DNA of 64,000 bases from Ignavibacteriales bacterium (GCA_016709765.1 JADJMD010000012.1:1-64000), one strand, 5' to 3'. Shown: positions 53,710-63,709, counted from the first letter of the stretch. Numbers and translations are program-made. The notes: generated by a model not told the origin, from the sequence alone.

Positions 53710-54951
53710 ATGATTTCGCCTGGTTCTTCGATTTTGAGAGATACAGTTACTGTAATAATGGCTGGTGGTCAAGGTGAAAGACTTCATCCCTTGACCGCTG
53801 TAAGAAGTAAACCTGCTGTTCCCTTCGGTGGTAAATACCGAATTATTGATTTTGCACTTTCAAATTGCCTTAACTCAGGTTTTAGAAGAGTTTATGTGCT
53901 TACCCAATATAAATCTGATTCCCTAAATATGCACCTTTACGAAGCGTGGAGTATATTCAATCCAGAGCTTGGTGAATTTATATATTCTGTCCCACCACAA
54001 AGAAAATTAAATAACGAATGGTATCTTGGCACTGCAAATGCAATTCATCAAAACTTAAATTTATTTTCTGATAAAAAAGCGAAATGGGTTTTAATTCTTG
54101 GCGGTGATCACATCTATAAAATGGATTATCTAAAATTTCTTGATAACCATATAGATCAATCGGCTGATCTTTCAATCGCATGTATTGAAGTTCCAAAAGA
54201 TGAAGCAAACAGATTTGGTATAGTTGGTGTTGATGATAAATACAATGTCGAATCTTTTATAGAAAAACCTGCTAACCCACCACAGATTCCGGATAAACCG
54301 GGGTTCTCATTTGTTAACATGGGTATTTATGTTTTTAACGCTAATGTTTTAAGAGAAGTTTTATTGGAGATGGAATCTAAAAAAATTAAGAATCATGATT
54401 TTGGTCTACACGTAATTCCATATATGGTTCAATCAAAATTAAAAGTTATTGCATACCGATTTCAAGATGAAAATAAAAAAACGCTTCCTTACTGGAAAGA
54501 TATTGGAACTCTTGATAGTTACTATGCAGCAAATATGGATTTGATAAGTGTTATTCCTGATTTTAATCTATACGATCCTGATTGGCCGTTAAGAACATAT
54601 CAATATCAATATCCGCCCGCAAAAACAGTTTCACATGAAGGCGAAAGAGTTGGTAGAACTTTAAACTCCTTGGTTTGCGATGGCACTATTGTATCGGGAG
54701 GTTTGGTTGAAAGATCATTACTCGGATCAAACGTTAAGGTAAACAGTTATTCCTATATTACAGATTCTATAATAATGAATAACGTGGTTATAGGACGACA
54801 CGCAAGAATTAGAAGAACAATCATAGATAAAAATGTTGTTATTCCTGAAGGATACGAAGTTGGCTTTGATCCTGAAGGCGACAGGAAAAAATTTACAATG
54901 ACCGAAACCGGTATCGTTGTAATAGCTAAGAATACTGTTTTGCCAGAGTAA
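53710..54951 (+). CDS. glgC: Glucose-1-phosphate adenylyltransferase, 413 aa
   Basis: The nucleotide-binding motif 'IMAGGQGERLHPLTAVRSKPAVPFGGKYRIIDF', 'GDHIYKMDY' and 'FIEKP' are typical of ADP-glucose pyrophosphorylase. A left-handed beta-helix follows near the C-terminus ('LGSNVKVNSYSYITDSIIMNNVVIGRHARI'). It makes ADP-glucose for glycogen synthesis. It stands alone and is divergent from the M1 aminopeptidase gene. Confidence 0.96.
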   Translation: MISPGSSILRDTVTVIMAGGQGERLHPLTAVRSKPAVPFGGKYRIIDFALSNCLNSGFRRVYVLTQYKSDSLNMHLYEAWSIFNPELGEFIYSVPPQRKLNNEWYLGTANAIHQNLNLFSDKKAKWVLILGGDHIYKMDYLKFLDNHIDQSADLSIACIEVPKDEANRFGIVGVDDKYNVESFIEKPANPPQIPDKPGFSFVNMGIYVFNANVLREVLLEMESKKIKNHDFGLHVIPYMVQSKLKVIAYRFQDENKKTLPYWKDIGTLDSYYAANMDLISVIPDFNLYDPDWPLRTYQYQYPPAKTVSHEGERVGRTLNSLVCDGTIVSGGLVERSLLGSNVKVNSYSYITDSIIMNNVVIGRHARIRRTIIDKNVVIPEGYEVGFDPEGDRKKFTMTETGIVVIAKNTVLPE

Positions 54952-55046
54952 AATTTCGATACAATTCTTATAATCAGACTTGATATTCGCTGCTTTGTGC
55001 AATTAATGAATAAAATCAGCGGAATTAATTTTATGACCCCAAGACT

Positions 55047-56861
55047 ATGAATTCTAAATTAGAAACTAATTTAAAAAACTTACCATCATTAACCGGAGTT
55101 TACCAGTTTATAAATAAAAGTGGAAATGTTATTTATGTAGGTAAAGCTAAGAATTTAAAAAACCGAGTGAGAAGTTATTTTCAAGAAAATCCGGGATCAG
55201 CTAAAACTGTGGCGATGGTTAGCAAAATAGATGACTTACAGCTTGTTGTAACCGATAGTGAGCTTGAAGCATTGATTCTTGAAAGTAATCTAATCAAAGA
55301 GTTAAAACCAAGATACAATGTAAATCTTAAAGACGATAAGTCTTTTCCGTTTATAAAAGTAACCAATGAACTGTTTCCTAGAATTTATCCTACCAGAAAA
55401 GTTTTTAACGATGGCTCAAAATATTTTGGTCCTTATACGGATGTAAGAAGTATGCGCGGTTCTTTAAAAATGATAAATCAGATATTCAAAATCCGTAGCT
55501 GCAAATTAGATCTTACCGAAAAGAATATTGCTGATAAAAAATTTAAAGTCTGTTTGGATTATCATATAAAAAAATGCGATGGACCGTGCGAAAATCTTGT
55601 AAGTGCACAAGAATACAATGAAATGGTTGATGAGGTTGTAAAACTTTTGAAAGGCAAAACTGATGATCTCATAAAAGATTTAAAAACACGAATGCAAACT
55701 GCGGTAGAAAATCTTGAGTATGAAAAAGCGGCAGAACTTCGAGATAAAATTGATCAGTTAAATTCAATTTCATCCAGACAAAAAATTGTTAATGATGATG
55801 CTGAAGATAGAGATATTTTTGCCATCGCTTTTGAAGCTAAAGATTCCACTTGTGCAGTGTTTAATATTAGATCAGGAAAACTGATTGGCAAAAAGCAACT
55901 TAAACTTGCAATTGAAGAAGGTGAAGAATTAGCAAACATATATTCAGCCGCAATTAAGTTTTATTATAGTGATCAAGTAGAAATTCCACGAGAAGTAATT
56001 GTTGAAATTCCGCCAGAAGATGCTGAAGCCCTTGCAGAATGGCTTAAGATGAAATCAAATAGAAAAGTTAAAATTTTTGTACCACAACGCGGCGATTTAA
56101 AATCATTAGTAAAAATGTGCAAAGAAAATGCAATACTTCAACTAAAAGAGATACAATTACAAAAGATGAAAAATCTTGGCAACGTCTCTTATTCCGTTTC
56201 TGCATTGCAAAGAGATTTAAGATTAAAAATTCTTCCAAGAAAAATTGAATGTTTTGATATTTCTAATTTACAGGGAACAGACACTGTCGCAAGTATGGTT
56301 GTGTTTGAAGATGGCAAACCTAAAAAGAGTCTTTATAGAAAATTTATAATTAAGTCTGTTGAAGGCCCTGATGATTTTTCCAGTATGCGAGAAGTTATCG
56401 AACGAAGATATACCAGATTAAAGGAAGAAAAACAGCCCTTGCCGGATTTAATTATGGTTGATGGCGGAAAAGGACAGCTTTCCAGTGCAGTTGAGATTTT
56501 AGATAATCTTGGATTCACTAATTACAACATTATAGGTCTTGCAAAAAGATTAGAAGAAGTTTTTTTACCAGGTAATTCTGATTCTGAATTAATTCCCAAA
56601 ACATCTTCGGGGTTAAAGTTACTTCAACAGGTTCGAGATGAAGCGCATAGATTTGCGATAACATTTCATCGTGTAAGAAGAAGCAAGCGTACAATAAAAT
56701 CTGAACTGACTGATATAAAAGGAATTGGAACTGAAACAGCAAACCTATTACTGGAAAAGCTTGGCAGTTTAGAAGTAATAAAAAAATCTACTCAACAAGA
56801 ACTTGAAAAAATTGTGGGTAAAAAAAAAACTGCAATACTTTTTAATTATTTTAAGGCTTAA
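55047..56861 (+). CDS. uvrC: Excinuclease ABC subunit C, 604 aa
   Basis: The domain order is complete: an N-terminal GIY-YIG nuclease ('GVYQFINKSGNVIYVGKAKNLKNRV'), a Cys cluster ('CKLDLTEKNI' to 'CLDYHIKKCDGPC'), a UVR motif ('LEYEKAAELRDKIDQL'), an RNase H-like nuclease domain ('IECFDISNLQGT', 'PDLIMVDGGKGQL') and tandem helix-hairpin-helix motifs ('LTDIKGIGTETANLLLEKLGSLE'). It cuts on both sides of a lesion in nucleotide excision repair with UvrAB. Confidence 0.97.
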   Translation: MNSKLETNLKNLPSLTGVYQFINKSGNVIYVGKAKNLKNRVRSYFQENPGSAKTVAMVSKIDDLQLVVTDSELEALILESNLIKELKPRYNVNLKDDKSFPFIKVTNELFPRIYPTRKVFNDGSKYFGPYTDVRSMRGSLKMINQIFKIRSCKLDLTEKNIADKKFKVCLDYHIKKCDGPCENLVSAQEYNEMVDEVVKLLKGKTDDLIKDLKTRMQTAVENLEYEKAAELRDKIDQLNSISSRQKIVNDDAEDRDIFAIAFEAKDSTCAVFNIRSGKLIGKKQLKLAIEEGEELANIYSAAIKFYYSDQVEIPREVIVEIPPEDAEALAEWLKMKSNRKVKIFVPQRGDLKSLVKMCKENAILQLKEIQLQKMKNLGNVSYSVSALQRDLRLKILPRKIECFDISNLQGTDTVASMVVFEDGKPKKSLYRKFIIKSVEGPDDFSSMREVIERRYTRLKEEKQPLPDLIMVDGGKGQLSSAVEILDNLGFTNYNIIGLAKRLEEVFLPGNSDSELIPKTSSGLKLLQQVRDEAHRFAITFHRVRRSKRTIKSELTDIKGIGTETANLLLEKLGSLEVIKKSTQQELEKIVGKKKTAILFNYFKA

Positions 56862-56946
56862 TTTGATTTCTTAACAACGAATTACAATAATTTTCACAAA
56901 AGATTTAATTCGTGTAATTTGTGGCAAATTAAAATTCACTTTTGCT

Positions 56947-56954
56947 TATCTTTG
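56947..56954 (+). promoter_or_regulatory. -7 box of the lipoprotein-Dabb-sixA cluster
   Basis: TATCTTTG is an exact TAnnTTTG match, 20 bases before the ATG. A TTTG lies about 25 bases further upstream. Confidence 0.4.
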
Positions 56955-56974
56955 AATCAATAAATGTTACTGAT

Positions 56975-58150
56975 ATGAAAAATCAAATAAAATTATTTTT
57001 AGTTTTTGCAGCTCTGTTAACTGTTTTTTCCTGCAAAGAAAAAGTAGAAGAAGAACCATTTTTTTTTAATGGTGAAACTTTTCTGAAATTAACACGAACT
57101 GCAATTAATGGCGATGAAAATAGTAGAAAAATTTTAAACCGACTTTTTACTTTTGATGCTGAACTAAAATCATTTAATAAAATTGATGTTGATAGTATTG
57201 AGGTTAACAATTCAAATTATTATACGCTACTTTTAGAAAACCAAAATCCGGTTTATAATTTATTTGCGATTGTTGATAAGGATTTAAATCTTATTCTAAA
57301 AGATGAATCTTTAAACGGTTATCTTAATTTAAATTTTAAAAAATCTGGATCGCGTAGATTTGCAGTGGTTTTAGAAGATTTTAATTCAAAAGATATTATA
57401 AATTTAAAAAGAATTTCATATTATTCACTTGAGGAATACATGTCTGAACTTGTTTTTCGTCAGTTCATAAAAATTAAAACGCCGAATAAAGAAGCCGAAC
57501 AAGTAATATCAGTTATTTCGGATACTGCAATTATAACTAGTATTTTTTATCCCGCTGCTAAAAACAGCAAAACTGGAAAAGATGTTTTTAGATTTGATGT
57601 CCCAACCAATAAATACACAAGTTCAAATAATTCATTTGATTCTCTTGTTGTAAAAGAAATTAGAAGTCTGGACATACAGACTAAAAATCCACAAATAACT
57701 GATGCAGTTTCCATTATAAGATTTTTTAATAATCCTGAATCAAACTCTTTAGAAACTGTAATAAAGTTGAATGAAAAGGATTTTGAAATTGTTCTTGATT
57801 CCACTTGGAAAATGCTTGGCAGTGTAACAATATCAAATCTTGTTAAACAAAAATTAAATGGATTAAAATATATCAGTGGTAAAATGGGTGCAGCAATTTC
57901 TCTTGCTGCTATTGCTCCAACTGATTCTGCTGAAAATTATTTCAATGAAATATTAGAAAATCATAACCAGTTAAAAAGCATTGTACGATCTTCCGAAAAG
58001 TTGATTGATAGCAAAAATATATACCAGTTATTTGAATTTTCCTGCCCAACTAAAAAAATCTTAATGATACTTGAGACTCCAAAATCCACTTATGAGTTAA
58101 ACAAAAATCATTATGAAGAAATTATTAAAACTTTTTTAATTAAATGCTGA
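56975..58150 (+). CDS. Lipoprotein of unknown function, 391 aa
   Basis: The start at ATG 56975 gives a lipoprotein signal, MKNQIKLFLVFAALLTVFSC, with Cys20 acylated; the frame opens 33 bases earlier without a signal. The mature protein is a mixed alpha/beta sequence without Cys motifs or recognised domains. It ends in 'KTFLIKC' and its stop overlaps the next gene. It is the first gene of a three-gene cluster. Confidence 0.75.
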   Translation: MKNQIKLFLVFAALLTVFSCKEKVEEEPFFFNGETFLKLTRTAINGDENSRKILNRLFTFDAELKSFNKIDVDSIEVNNSNYYTLLLENQNPVYNLFAIVDKDLNLILKDESLNGYLNLNFKKSGSRRFAVVLEDFNSKDIINLKRISYYSLEEYMSELVFRQFIKIKTPNKEAEQVISVISDTAIITSIFYPAAKNSKTGKDVFRFDVPTNKYTSSNNSFDSLVVKEIRSLDIQTKNPQITDAVSIIRFFNNPESNSLETVIKLNEKDFEIVLDSTWKMLGSVTISNLVKQKLNGLKYISGKMGAAISLAAIAPTDSAENYFNEILENHNQLKSIVRSSEKLIDSKNIYQLFEFSCPTKKILMILETPKSTYELNKNHYEEIIKTFLIKC

Positions 58151-58443
58151 TGTATAAACAATTATTCTTCCTTCATAAATCCGAAAATGATAAAGCTCTT
58201 TCCCATTTTAAAGATGTTATTCTTAAACATTTATCAGAACTTTCGGGCAAGCAAATAAAAATCGCAAAAGTAGAAAGTAATTTATTGCTTGATCAAAAAT
58301 ATTCTTATTTCTGTGGAGTAGAGTTTGAATCTAAAGACAAGATGAACGAATTGATGAACTCCAAAGCCGGTAAACAGCTAACAAAAGACTTAACGGATTT
58401 CCATCAAATGGTAACTATGATTTCAGTGAACTACGATATTTAG
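58144..58443 (+). CDS. Small Dabb-like protein, 99 aa
   Basis: 'MYKQLFFLHKSENDKALSHFKDVILKHLSELSG' and 'YFCGVEFESKDKMNELMNSKAGKQLTKDLTDF' resemble dimeric alpha/beta-barrel (Dabb or EthD-like) proteins in length and pattern. No catalytic residue is evident. The start overlaps the lipoprotein gene, and the ATG at 58150 is an alternative. Confidence 0.6.
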   Translation: MLMYKQLFFLHKSENDKALSHFKDVILKHLSELSGKQIKIAKVESNLLLDQKYSYFCGVEFESKDKMNELMNSKAGKQLTKDLTDFHQMVTMISVNYDI

Positions 58444-58445
58444 TT

Positions 58446-58925
58446 ATGAATCTTTACTTAGTAAGACACAGCATTGCTGAAAATGTTTCCATCAATAAAA
58501 AAGATTTTGACCGCGAATTAACTAATGAAGGAAAGATTGTTATTAAAAAAACGTCGGATGCTTGGAAAAGTTATATTGAAAATCTTGATGTAGTTTTAAG
58601 TTCACCATTAATCCGTGCTGCTCAAACTGCCGAAATTATTGCTAAAAATCTTCAGGAAAAATCAAACTTAGTTAAAGATAATCTTCTTAGCACCGGAAGC
58701 AGAACTGCAGACCTAATCGAAATTTTAAACACTCTTGATTATAAAAACATTTTAGTGGTAGGTCATCAACCAGATTTATCAATACATATAAATAATTTTT
58801 GTGGAACCGGAAGTTTCAATCTTTCATTTCCACCAGCTTCACTTGCAAAGATTGAATTTGAAAACAGCATCAAATACAGCAAAGGAAGATTGATTTACTT
58901 TATTCCTCCGATAATTCATATTTAA
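58446..58925 (+). CDS. sixA: Phosphohistidine phosphatase SixA, 159 aa
   Basis: A histidine-phosphatase fold with the catalytic 'LVRHSIAE' (Arg7-His8), 'VLSSPLIRAAQTAEIIAKNL' and 'ILVVGHQPDLSIHI' (second His). SixA removes phosphate from HPt histidines or from PTS protein NPr in E. coli. It lies two bases after the Dabb-like gene. A hybrid kinase with an HPt domain is encoded 1.3 kb away on the other strand, but a link is only suggestive. Confidence 0.88.
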   Translation: MNLYLVRHSIAENVSINKKDFDRELTNEGKIVIKKTSDAWKSYIENLDVVLSSPLIRAAQTAEIIAKNLQEKSNLVKDNLLSTGSRTADLIEILNTLDYKNILVVGHQPDLSIHINNFCGTGSFNLSFPPASLAKIEFENSIKYSKGRLIYFIPPIIHI

Positions 58926-58942
58926 TAAAGATCATTCCCTTA

Positions 58943-59013
58943 TGTCATTCCCGTGAAAACGGGAATCCAAAAATATTAATCATAAGTGGATCACCACTTT
59001 CGTGGGAATGACA
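58943..59013. repeat. 71-bp palindromic repeat (TGTCATTCCC ends)
   Basis: The ends TGTCATTCCC and GGGAATGACA are exact inverted repeats. Inside are a second arm (cgtgaaaacggg) and 'tggatcaccactttcg'. This resembles the short non-coding palindromes scattered in many bacterial genomes with consensus TGTCATTCCCGCGAAAGCGGGAAT. It sits after sixA and may help end transcription. No ORF is present. Confidence 0.7.
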
Positions 59014-59064
59014 TTGTAAAGGTTGCTTTTAGGAATCTTAAAACGTTAGTGGGTTGTAAAAAAA

Positions 59065-59151
59065 GGGGCACACAGTTACACAAATTATATACTGACCGCT
59101 GCTTCCTTCCGGACCTGACGGGGTTGGGTATTAACCTGTTAACCGGTGCCC
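59065..59151 (-). ncRNA. ffs: Signal recognition particle RNA (4.5S type)
   Basis: The minus strand contains the SRP domain IV signature GTCAGGTCCGGAAGGAAGCA with its GGAA tetraloop. The flanks close into one long hairpin (GGGCAC start, GTGCCC end). A run of seven T follows the 3' end as a terminator. It pairs with Ffh in co-translational targeting. The ends are accurate to a few bases. Confidence 0.95.
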
Positions 59152-59221
59152 TAAACTCTAAATCTTGGGCTGTTAAAATGTGGAATAAAATCTTCTCAAT
59201 CAAGAAACAAAATTTTTTATA

Positions 59222-60175
59222 TCACTTTTTCTTCTTCTGCAACTGCAAACTATTTCTTTCCCAAAAAACTCCATCTTCATAACCTTGAATTGATTTTTCT
59301 ATATCGGCTAAATCTAATCTCTTTAAAGTTAGTGAGGCGAATACTTCATCAATCTCAATTCCACAATAATTACGGTTGAGTTTTTTTGCTGTAACGATTG
59401 CTGTCCCGGAACCAAGAAACGGATCAAACACTAAATCATTTTCGTGTGTACTTGCAAGTATAATCTTTGCTAAGAGCTTTTCTGGTTTTTGTGTTGGATG
59501 ATCAGTGTTTTCCGGCATCGACCAGAACGGTATTGAGATGTCAGTCCATAAATTTGATGGATGAGTTATCCTAAAATTCTTACCATTTTCAGATTGCCAA
59601 TCTTTTGGAACACCTTCAATGGTTTTATAAGGCGCTCTAACCATTCGTTTAAGTTTAACATCATCAATATTGAAAGTAAATACATCACTCAATGTACAAT
59701 ACCAAATATCTTCGTAAGAATTTTTCCAATTATCTCTTGACCCTCTGCCCTTTTCGCGTTCCCATGTTATTCTATTTCGGATAATAAAATATTTTTTTAA
59801 CACATTGTAAGCTGGAATAGAAGTTTTCCAATCACAGCAAAAATAAATTGAAGAGTTGGGTTTTAATGTTCTGATTAATTTTGAAAGCCATTGATCTAAC
59901 CAATTTTCATAATCATCCATTGTCATTTCTTTAAAATCAATCGAAGAGAATTTTTTATTTAGGTTATAAGGTGGATCAAGAAAAAGTAAATCGACAAAAT
60001 TATCCGGTAAAAAATCAATAACATCAAACAAATCCTGATTAATAACTTTGCAGCAGACATCATAAAATGCGGCTTTAGACTTTAGGATTATCTTTTTGTC
60101 ATTGTAAAATTGGATTTCATCATCACTGATATTGATTGTCCTATTTAGTGGCGCTCTTTTTTTTAATTGGGACAT
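59222..60175 (-). CDS. Site-specific DNA methyltransferase (beta type), 317 aa
   Basis: The catalytic 'LFLDPPYNL' motif (Asp67-Tyr70) comes before the AdoMet-binding 'DLVFDPFLGSGTAIVTAKKLNRNYCGIE', the order of beta-class N6-adenine or N4-cytosine enzymes. DPPY suggests adenine. 'HPTQKPEKLLAKIILAST' is another conserved block. No restriction endonuclease gene is next to it, so it looks like an orphan methylase. The recognition site cannot be read from the sequence. Confidence 0.88.
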   Translation of the reverse strand: MSQLKKRAPLNRTINISDDEIQFYNDKKIILKSKAAFYDVCCKVINQDLFDVIDFLPDNFVDLLFLDPPYNLNKKFSSIDFKEMTMDDYENWLDQWLSKLIRTLKPNSSIYFCCDWKTSIPAYNVLKKYFIIRNRITWEREKGRGSRDNWKNSYEDIWYCTLSDVFTFNIDDVKLKRMVRAPYKTIEGVPKDWQSENGKNFRITHPSNLWTDISIPFWSMPENTDHPTQKPEKLLAKIILASTHENDLVFDPFLGSGTAIVTAKKLNRNYCGIEIDEVFASLTLKRLDLADIEKSIQGYEDGVFWERNSLQLQKKKK

Positions 60176-60192
60176 TAACTTAGAAATTTTTA

Positions 60193-63100
60193 TTAGGATA
60201 ATTTGAAGCCTGAGTATTTGTTTTTTAGAAGAACTATTTCTTCCAAAATCATCTCAAACTTTTCAGAAACTTTTTTAAATATGCGAAGTGATTCTTCACT
60301 TATGTTGTTATCAAGTGCCATATCTTCAAGTATTTTGAAGTCATCTAGCACACATTCAATTCCAAGTGTAAGCGAAGACCCTTTTAATTTATGCACATAA
60401 AATCTTAAATGATCTGCATTATTCTGAAAAATGGAATTACGAATAAATTCAATGTTCTTAGGAATTTCTCTTATATAGATATCTAACATTTCTTTGAAGA
60501 ATTCAAGATCAGCATGAGTCTTAAGATCCTGTAAAAAAGAAATCTTTTTTTCTTCGATAAATTTTAATTTAATTTCAGATTCAATATTCTTTCTCGTTTC
60601 AACATTCATATCACTATATATTTTATCAGTCCACTTGGTAATGATCTTTCTAAGTTCCTCCAAGTTTACAGGTTTGCTAATGTAATCATCCATCCCGATT
60701 TTAAGATAATTCTCTCTATCTCCGCTCATTGCATTGGCGGTCATAGCAATAATAATGGGCTGCTTTTTTAAATTATTATCCGCACGGATAATAGAACAAG
60801 CGGTAAGTCCATCCATTTCCGGCATTGAGATATCCATAAAAACTAAATCATATCCAATCGATTCAACAGAATCAACAGCTTCTTTTCCGTTAGAAGCGAT
60901 ATCCGCATTGTAACCAATTCTTTGAAGCATTCGTGATGCAACCATCTGATTAATACTATTATCTTCAACTAAAAGCACCTTTATTTTTTTGCCTATAGAA
61001 GTCTTGGGAATTTCTTTTTCCGCAGTAGAAGTTTCGGTTTGATTTGAACCAGCCTCTGCAAAACTAAGAATTGCTTGATGAAGCTGTTTACGTCTAACTG
61101 GTTTTGCAATTATTTTGCAGAAAGGATGGCGATCAGATTCCGCAATTCCTAAATCTTTTCCTTGAGCTTTAATTAAAATAAAACCGATATTTTTTTTGGG
61201 AACCAAACTTTTAATTTTATCCACCAGCGTAAAAACTTTATTATTAAAACCAGATGTATTTATTATGAAGAGATCATAATCAGGATAAAGTTCTAACTTG
61301 GGTTTTAAATCTGATACATCAGTTATAAGATCAGAACTCAATCGCCATCTTCTGGTAAGATTATTCATCATAGTTCCATTAGATCTATTCTGATCAATTA
61401 TTAAAACTTTTTTACCAACAAGTTTAGGTGATGATTCAAACAAATAAACTTTTTTATCTGATGTAACAGAGCCAGCTTTTATTGTAAAGAAAAAGTTGCT
61501 TCCTTTTCCTTCAACACTTGTTACACCTATTTCACCGCCCATTAGTTCAACAATTTTTTTGCTGATAACCAAACCCAATCCTGTGCCGCCAAAAGTTCTT
61601 GTGGTGGATGAATCAACCTGGCTGAAGGGTTTAAAAAGTTTATCTATCTTGTCATCAGGAATTCCTAAACCAGTATCTCTTACACAAAATTTGAAAAGAT
61701 ACTCCTTAAAATCTAGCTCCTCCGATGTAACTGTTATCTCAACTTCTCCTTTGTGCGTAAACTTTACGGCATTGCTTAGTAAGTTTGTTAGTACTTGGCG
61801 TAAACGAGTAACATCACCACGAATTGCATAAGGAGTGCTTTCATCAATGTTATAAAAAAGTTCAATATCCTGTTCAGCTACTTTTGTCGATATTAAATCC
61901 ATCGAATCTTCAATACATTCCCGCAAATCGAAAGGTTGGGTTTCAAGTTCAAGTTTTTCTGATTCTATTTTTGAAAAATCAAGTATATCATTTATAATAA
62001 CCAAAAGCTGCTCACCACTTAATCTTATTGTATTTACGTAATCTTTTTGTGATTCGCTGAGCATTGTTTCGAGAAGTAAGCCTGTCATTCCAATTACGCC
62101 ATTCATCGGAGTTCGGATTTCGTGGCTCATCAAAGCTAAAAATTCGCTTCTTGCTTTAGCAGCTTTTTCAGATTCTTGAACAGCAATATCAAGTTCTGCA
62201 TTTTTTCTAATCAACTCTTCACGAAAATTATTTTTCTTTATAACTTCACCAATCGTTGCAGCCATGGCGCTTAAGATTGATTCTTCATCATTGCTCCAAA
62301 TGCGGTCTGAATGACATTCATCGAATCCGATAAATCCCCAATACGCTCCCTCAATCATAATCGGAACTAGAATTATTGATTTAATATTTCGATCAATAAA
62401 AACTTCTTGAATTTCTTTGGGAAGACTTTTAACAATAAATTTTAAAGATTCCCCGTTTGAAAATGATTCGTAAAACTTTAAAGATGAAAACCGCGAATAA
62501 GATAATTTCCCTAACAAGTTCTCTTCAAGCTGTGATTTTATTCCTTCAGCAGTCCATTCAAACAGCGGATTAAAATATAATTCTCCGGTTTCATCATCTT
62601 CCATATGCTTATAAATATAAACACGATCAGCTTCGGCGGCTTCACCTAAAATTTCTAACGCAACGTTAAAACCATCAAAAAAAGCTAAATCTGTAATTAG
62701 TGCATTTGTTGCTTTAGCAATTCCTTGAAGTAACCTACCTTTTTTCTCAAGTAATTCTTCACTGGCTTTTCTTTCACTTATATCTCTAAAAATGCTAAGC
62801 AAAAATCTTTTCTCATTCAAATCTTCAATAATAGAATTTGATATTTCGAAAAAAAGTCTTTTGCCATTCCAAAGTACCGCACTAGATTCAAGATAATCTT
62901 TTACCATTCCTTGAATGAAATTCTGTTTGTATTTAGCTACTGTAGTTTCCTGCTTTTCCTCAAAATATAAATCACTTATAGGTCTTCCCACCAATTCATC
63001 AACACTCTTTTCAAATAACTGAGCAAACGCATTGTTGCATAAAACAATTATTCCATCTTGATCAGTTAATCTCATCCCGTCTTGTGAATTTTCCCAAACT

Positions 63101-63522
63101 GCTTTGAATACATTTTCTGAGCTAACTAATTTTTGTTGTGTTTCTATTCTTTGTTTAATATCTCTAATTGTACCTTGTCCCATTAATTTTCCATCTAATT
63201 CCACGACTTTTCCGGAAATCTCAACAGGAATTTTGGTTCCGTTTTTATGTTGTAAATCAGCTCTAAAAGTGACTATGCTATTTTCTCTAAAAAGGATAGA
63301 CATTTCTTTGAAGTAATCATTTAAACTTTCTGGAGGGATGAAATCTGCAATCGATCTACCAAGAATTTCTTCAGGATAATAGCCAAGTAAATTGAAGGAG
63401 GACTGACTAATATAATTTAATTTACCTGTCGGTGAGATTCTAAAAATAACATCTAGTGAAGAATCTAATAAAGATTCCAGTTGCTGAGTTTTTAAATTTT
63501 GTTCGATATTATTTTTAGACAT
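60193..63522 (-). CDS. Hybrid histidine kinase, PAS-PAS-GAF-HisKA-HATPase-REC-REC-HPt, 1109 aa
   Basis: Two PAS domains (about residues 15-130 and 138-255) and a GAF domain (about 270-435) lead to the kinase core with 'LALMSHEIRTPMNGVIGMTGLLLE' and 'GTGLGLVISKKIVELMGG'. The first receiver-like domain (about 700-820) has lost its acceptor: 'DLFIINTSG' stands where 'DxxxxDxxMP' is expected. The second is intact ('VLLVEDNSINQMVASRML', 'YDLVFMDISMPEMDG'). A C-terminal HPt has the His in 'VHKLKGSSLTLG'. No membrane helix is seen. An output regulator is not adjacent. Confidence 0.92.
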   Translation of the reverse strand: MSKNNIEQNLKTQQLESLLDSSLDVIFRISPTGKLNYISQSSFNLLGYYPEEILGRSIADFIPPESLNDYFKEMSILFRENSIVTFRADLQHKNGTKIPVEISGKVVELDGKLMGQGTIRDIKQRIETQQKLVSSENVFKAVWENSQDGMRLTDQDGIIVLCNNAFAQLFEKSVDELVGRPISDLYFEEKQETTVAKYKQNFIQGMVKDYLESSAVLWNGKRLFFEISNSIIEDLNEKRFLLSIFRDISERKASEELLEKKGRLLQGIAKATNALITDLAFFDGFNVALEILGEAAEADRVYIYKHMEDDETGELYFNPLFEWTAEGIKSQLEENLLGKLSYSRFSSLKFYESFSNGESLKFIVKSLPKEIQEVFIDRNIKSIILVPIMIEGAYWGFIGFDECHSDRIWSNDEESILSAMAATIGEVIKKNNFREELIRKNAELDIAVQESEKAAKARSEFLALMSHEIRTPMNGVIGMTGLLLETMLSESQKDYVNTIRLSGEQLLVIINDILDFSKIESEKLELETQPFDLRECIEDSMDLISTKVAEQDIELFYNIDESTPYAIRGDVTRLRQVLTNLLSNAVKFTHKGEVEITVTSEELDFKEYLFKFCVRDTGLGIPDDKIDKLFKPFSQVDSSTTRTFGGTGLGLVISKKIVELMGGEIGVTSVEGKGSNFFFTIKAGSVTSDKKVYLFESSPKLVGKKVLIIDQNRSNGTMMNNLTRRWRLSSDLITDVSDLKPKLELYPDYDLFIINTSGFNNKVFTLVDKIKSLVPKKNIGFILIKAQGKDLGIAESDRHPFCKIIAKPVRRKQLHQAILSFAEAGSNQTETSTAEKEIPKTSIGKKIKVLLVEDNSINQMVASRMLQRIGYNADIASNGKEAVDSVESIGYDLVFMDISMPEMDGLTACSIIRADNNLKKQPIIIAMTANAMSGDRENYLKIGMDDYISKPVNLEELRKIITKWTDKIYSDMNVETRKNIESEIKLKFIEEKKISFLQDLKTHADLEFFKEMLDIYIREIPKNIEFIRNSIFQNNADHLRFYVHKLKGSSLTLGIECVLDDFKILEDMALDNNISEESLRIFKKVSEKFEMILEEIVLLKNKYSGFKLS

Positions 63523-63709
63523 CTAAATTGTTATAAAATTATCAACATTTTATTATCGACTATTTGGCAATTCAATTTAATGCTTTTGCTAATAAAAATT
63601 AAATTTTGGCTAAAAATTCAGGTTTTCAGACCGATTTTCCTTGCTTTCATCATTACCAAATAATTAAGTTTCGCCTGTCAATATTTTCTAATTTTATAGG
63701 TATACTTTA

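Noticed and set aside
58943..59013. Could be an insertion sequence.
   Set aside because: Too short and non-coding; the structure fits a small palindromic repeat.
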